Source: Hyphococcus sp. (GTDB taxonomy: Bacteria > Pseudomonadota > Alphaproteobacteria > Caulobacterales > Parvularculaceae). Taken from it: a DNA stretch of 64,000 bases. Positions 63,704 through 64,000 of the stretch are shown in pieces. The notes beneath the pieces are model-generated. The model was not told the DNA's origin, ran no database searches, and saw only the letters and a program-made list of their open reading frames with translations. Numbering within the stretch: the stretch's first letter is position 1; the number at the start of each line of letters is the position of its first letter. A program made the translations under genes and the position numbers. The DNA lies in the NCBI GenBank assembly GCA_021776375.1, contig JAJFGA010000031.1, positions 29,816 through 93,815 of the forward strand. Direction: 5' to 3'.

Positions 63704-63731
63704 CTTGAAGCGTGCGAAACCATTCCTATTT
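63704..63731 (+). promoter_or_regulatory. RpoH-type heat-shock promoter of hsp20
   Basis: CTTG at 63704-63707 and CCTATTT at 63725-63731 are separated by 17 bases, matching the alphaproteobacterial sigma-32 consensus CTTG-N17/18-CYTATNT. It lies about 85 bases before the small heat-shock protein start. Confidence 0.65.
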
Positions 63732-63814
63732 CGGTAACGTCAGCGGGCGCTAATTCGTTGGCCTCTCCGTTTGACATTGTTTCGCAATTTCAATTGAACC
63801 CAAACGAGGGAGAC

Positions 63815-64000
63815 ATGGCTATGTTCAGACCGCTTACCCTTTTCAATCGCAACCGCAACACGCCGGCGCTCCGCGAGGATGCAGCGGGCGATCCGTTCTT
63901 TCAGCTCCACCGGGAGATGAACAACCTGTTTGAAGATTTCGTTTCCGACTTCGGCGCGCCGTCGCTGTTTGCGGAAAACCGCGCCAAAGGCGCACGGCCC
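63815..64000 (+). CDS. Hsp20/alpha-crystallin small heat-shock protein (N-terminal part)
   Basis: The gene runs off the right edge, so 62 residues are visible: MFRPLTLFNRNRN followed by DPFFQLHREMNNLFEDFVSDFG, typical of the variable N-terminal arm of bacterial Hsp20. These proteins hold unfolded clients for refolding. GAGGGAG lies upstream of the ATG, and a sigma-32-type promoter lies at 63704-63731. Confidence 0.85.
   Translation, partial: MAMFRPLTLFNRNRNTPALREDAAGDPFFQLHREMNNLFEDFVSDFGAPSLFAENRAKGARP

Overview
The window reads as a stretch of chromosome from an alphaproteobacterium with a GC content in the upper fifties to about 60% by eye. The best lineage clues are two perfect TTAA-N7-TTAA CtrA boxes, one beside a GANTC site and upstream of a PodJ-like polarity protein with SEL1 repeats. 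Others are an alphaproteobacterial-type RpoH promoter in front of an Hsp20 gene, a TIGR02186 protein beside a TauE-type exporter, and paired glyQ/glyS. A Caulobacterales, Hyphomonadales or Parvularculales relative fits, but that placement is inference. I see no rRNA, no convincing tRNA, no CRISPR array, no transposase and no prophage.

Region 1-15 kb: a cell-wall hydrolase fragment with an upstream CtrA box; ppdK; an unrecognised membrane protein ending in a perfect 18-bp hairpin; a TPR-sulfotransferase translationally coupled to glyS. The glyS gene carries an in-frame palindromic repeat that adds about 40 residues. Then come an FkbM methyltransferase, a PaaI-type thioesterase, mtgA, two uncharacterised proteins, a GFA-family protein, and glyQ, which lies about 4.4 kb from glyS.

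Region 15-25 kb: a GST, a probable operon of dimethylargininase-like hydrolase, APC permease and Rieske oxygenase, and a divergent kynurenine pair (kynB-kynU). These are followed by a TPR-tailed exported protein, an Arg/Asp/His-repeat exported protein, and a C5 DNA methyltransferase overlapping a Vsr endonuclease.

Region 25-41 kb: a DUF885 lipoprotein, a DmdC-like acyl-CoA dehydrogenase, the PodJ-like protein, and then a same-strand run. That run contains TauE, TIGR02186, DUF3429, a small membrane protein, a BASS-type transporter, a D-aminoacylase-like amidohydrolase, an AT-rich DUF1851/Tdi1-type orphan and an iron alcohol dehydrogenase. Small membrane and thioesterase genes follow.

Region 41-53 kb: a leucine-catabolic locus. 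Isovaleryl-CoA dehydrogenase and a GntR/FCD regulator face both methylcrotonyl-CoA carboxylase subunits, an enoyl-CoA (methylglutaconyl-CoA) hydratase and HMG-CoA lyase. The palindrome TTGTCGGACAA sits between the two arms. Together these enzymes would take isovaleryl-CoA to acetoacetate plus acetyl-CoA. Downstream of the regulator is a tandemly duplicated TauD/secreted-protein module whose second tauD copy has decayed.

Region 53-64 kb: a homocysteine S-methyltransferase-family enzyme, a class C beta-lactamase-like hydrolase, an M49-type metallopeptidase, a lytic transglycosylase, mnmC, cystathionine beta-synthase, an ArsC/Spx-like protein and the start of hsp20. Several REP-like palindromes lie between genes in this part.
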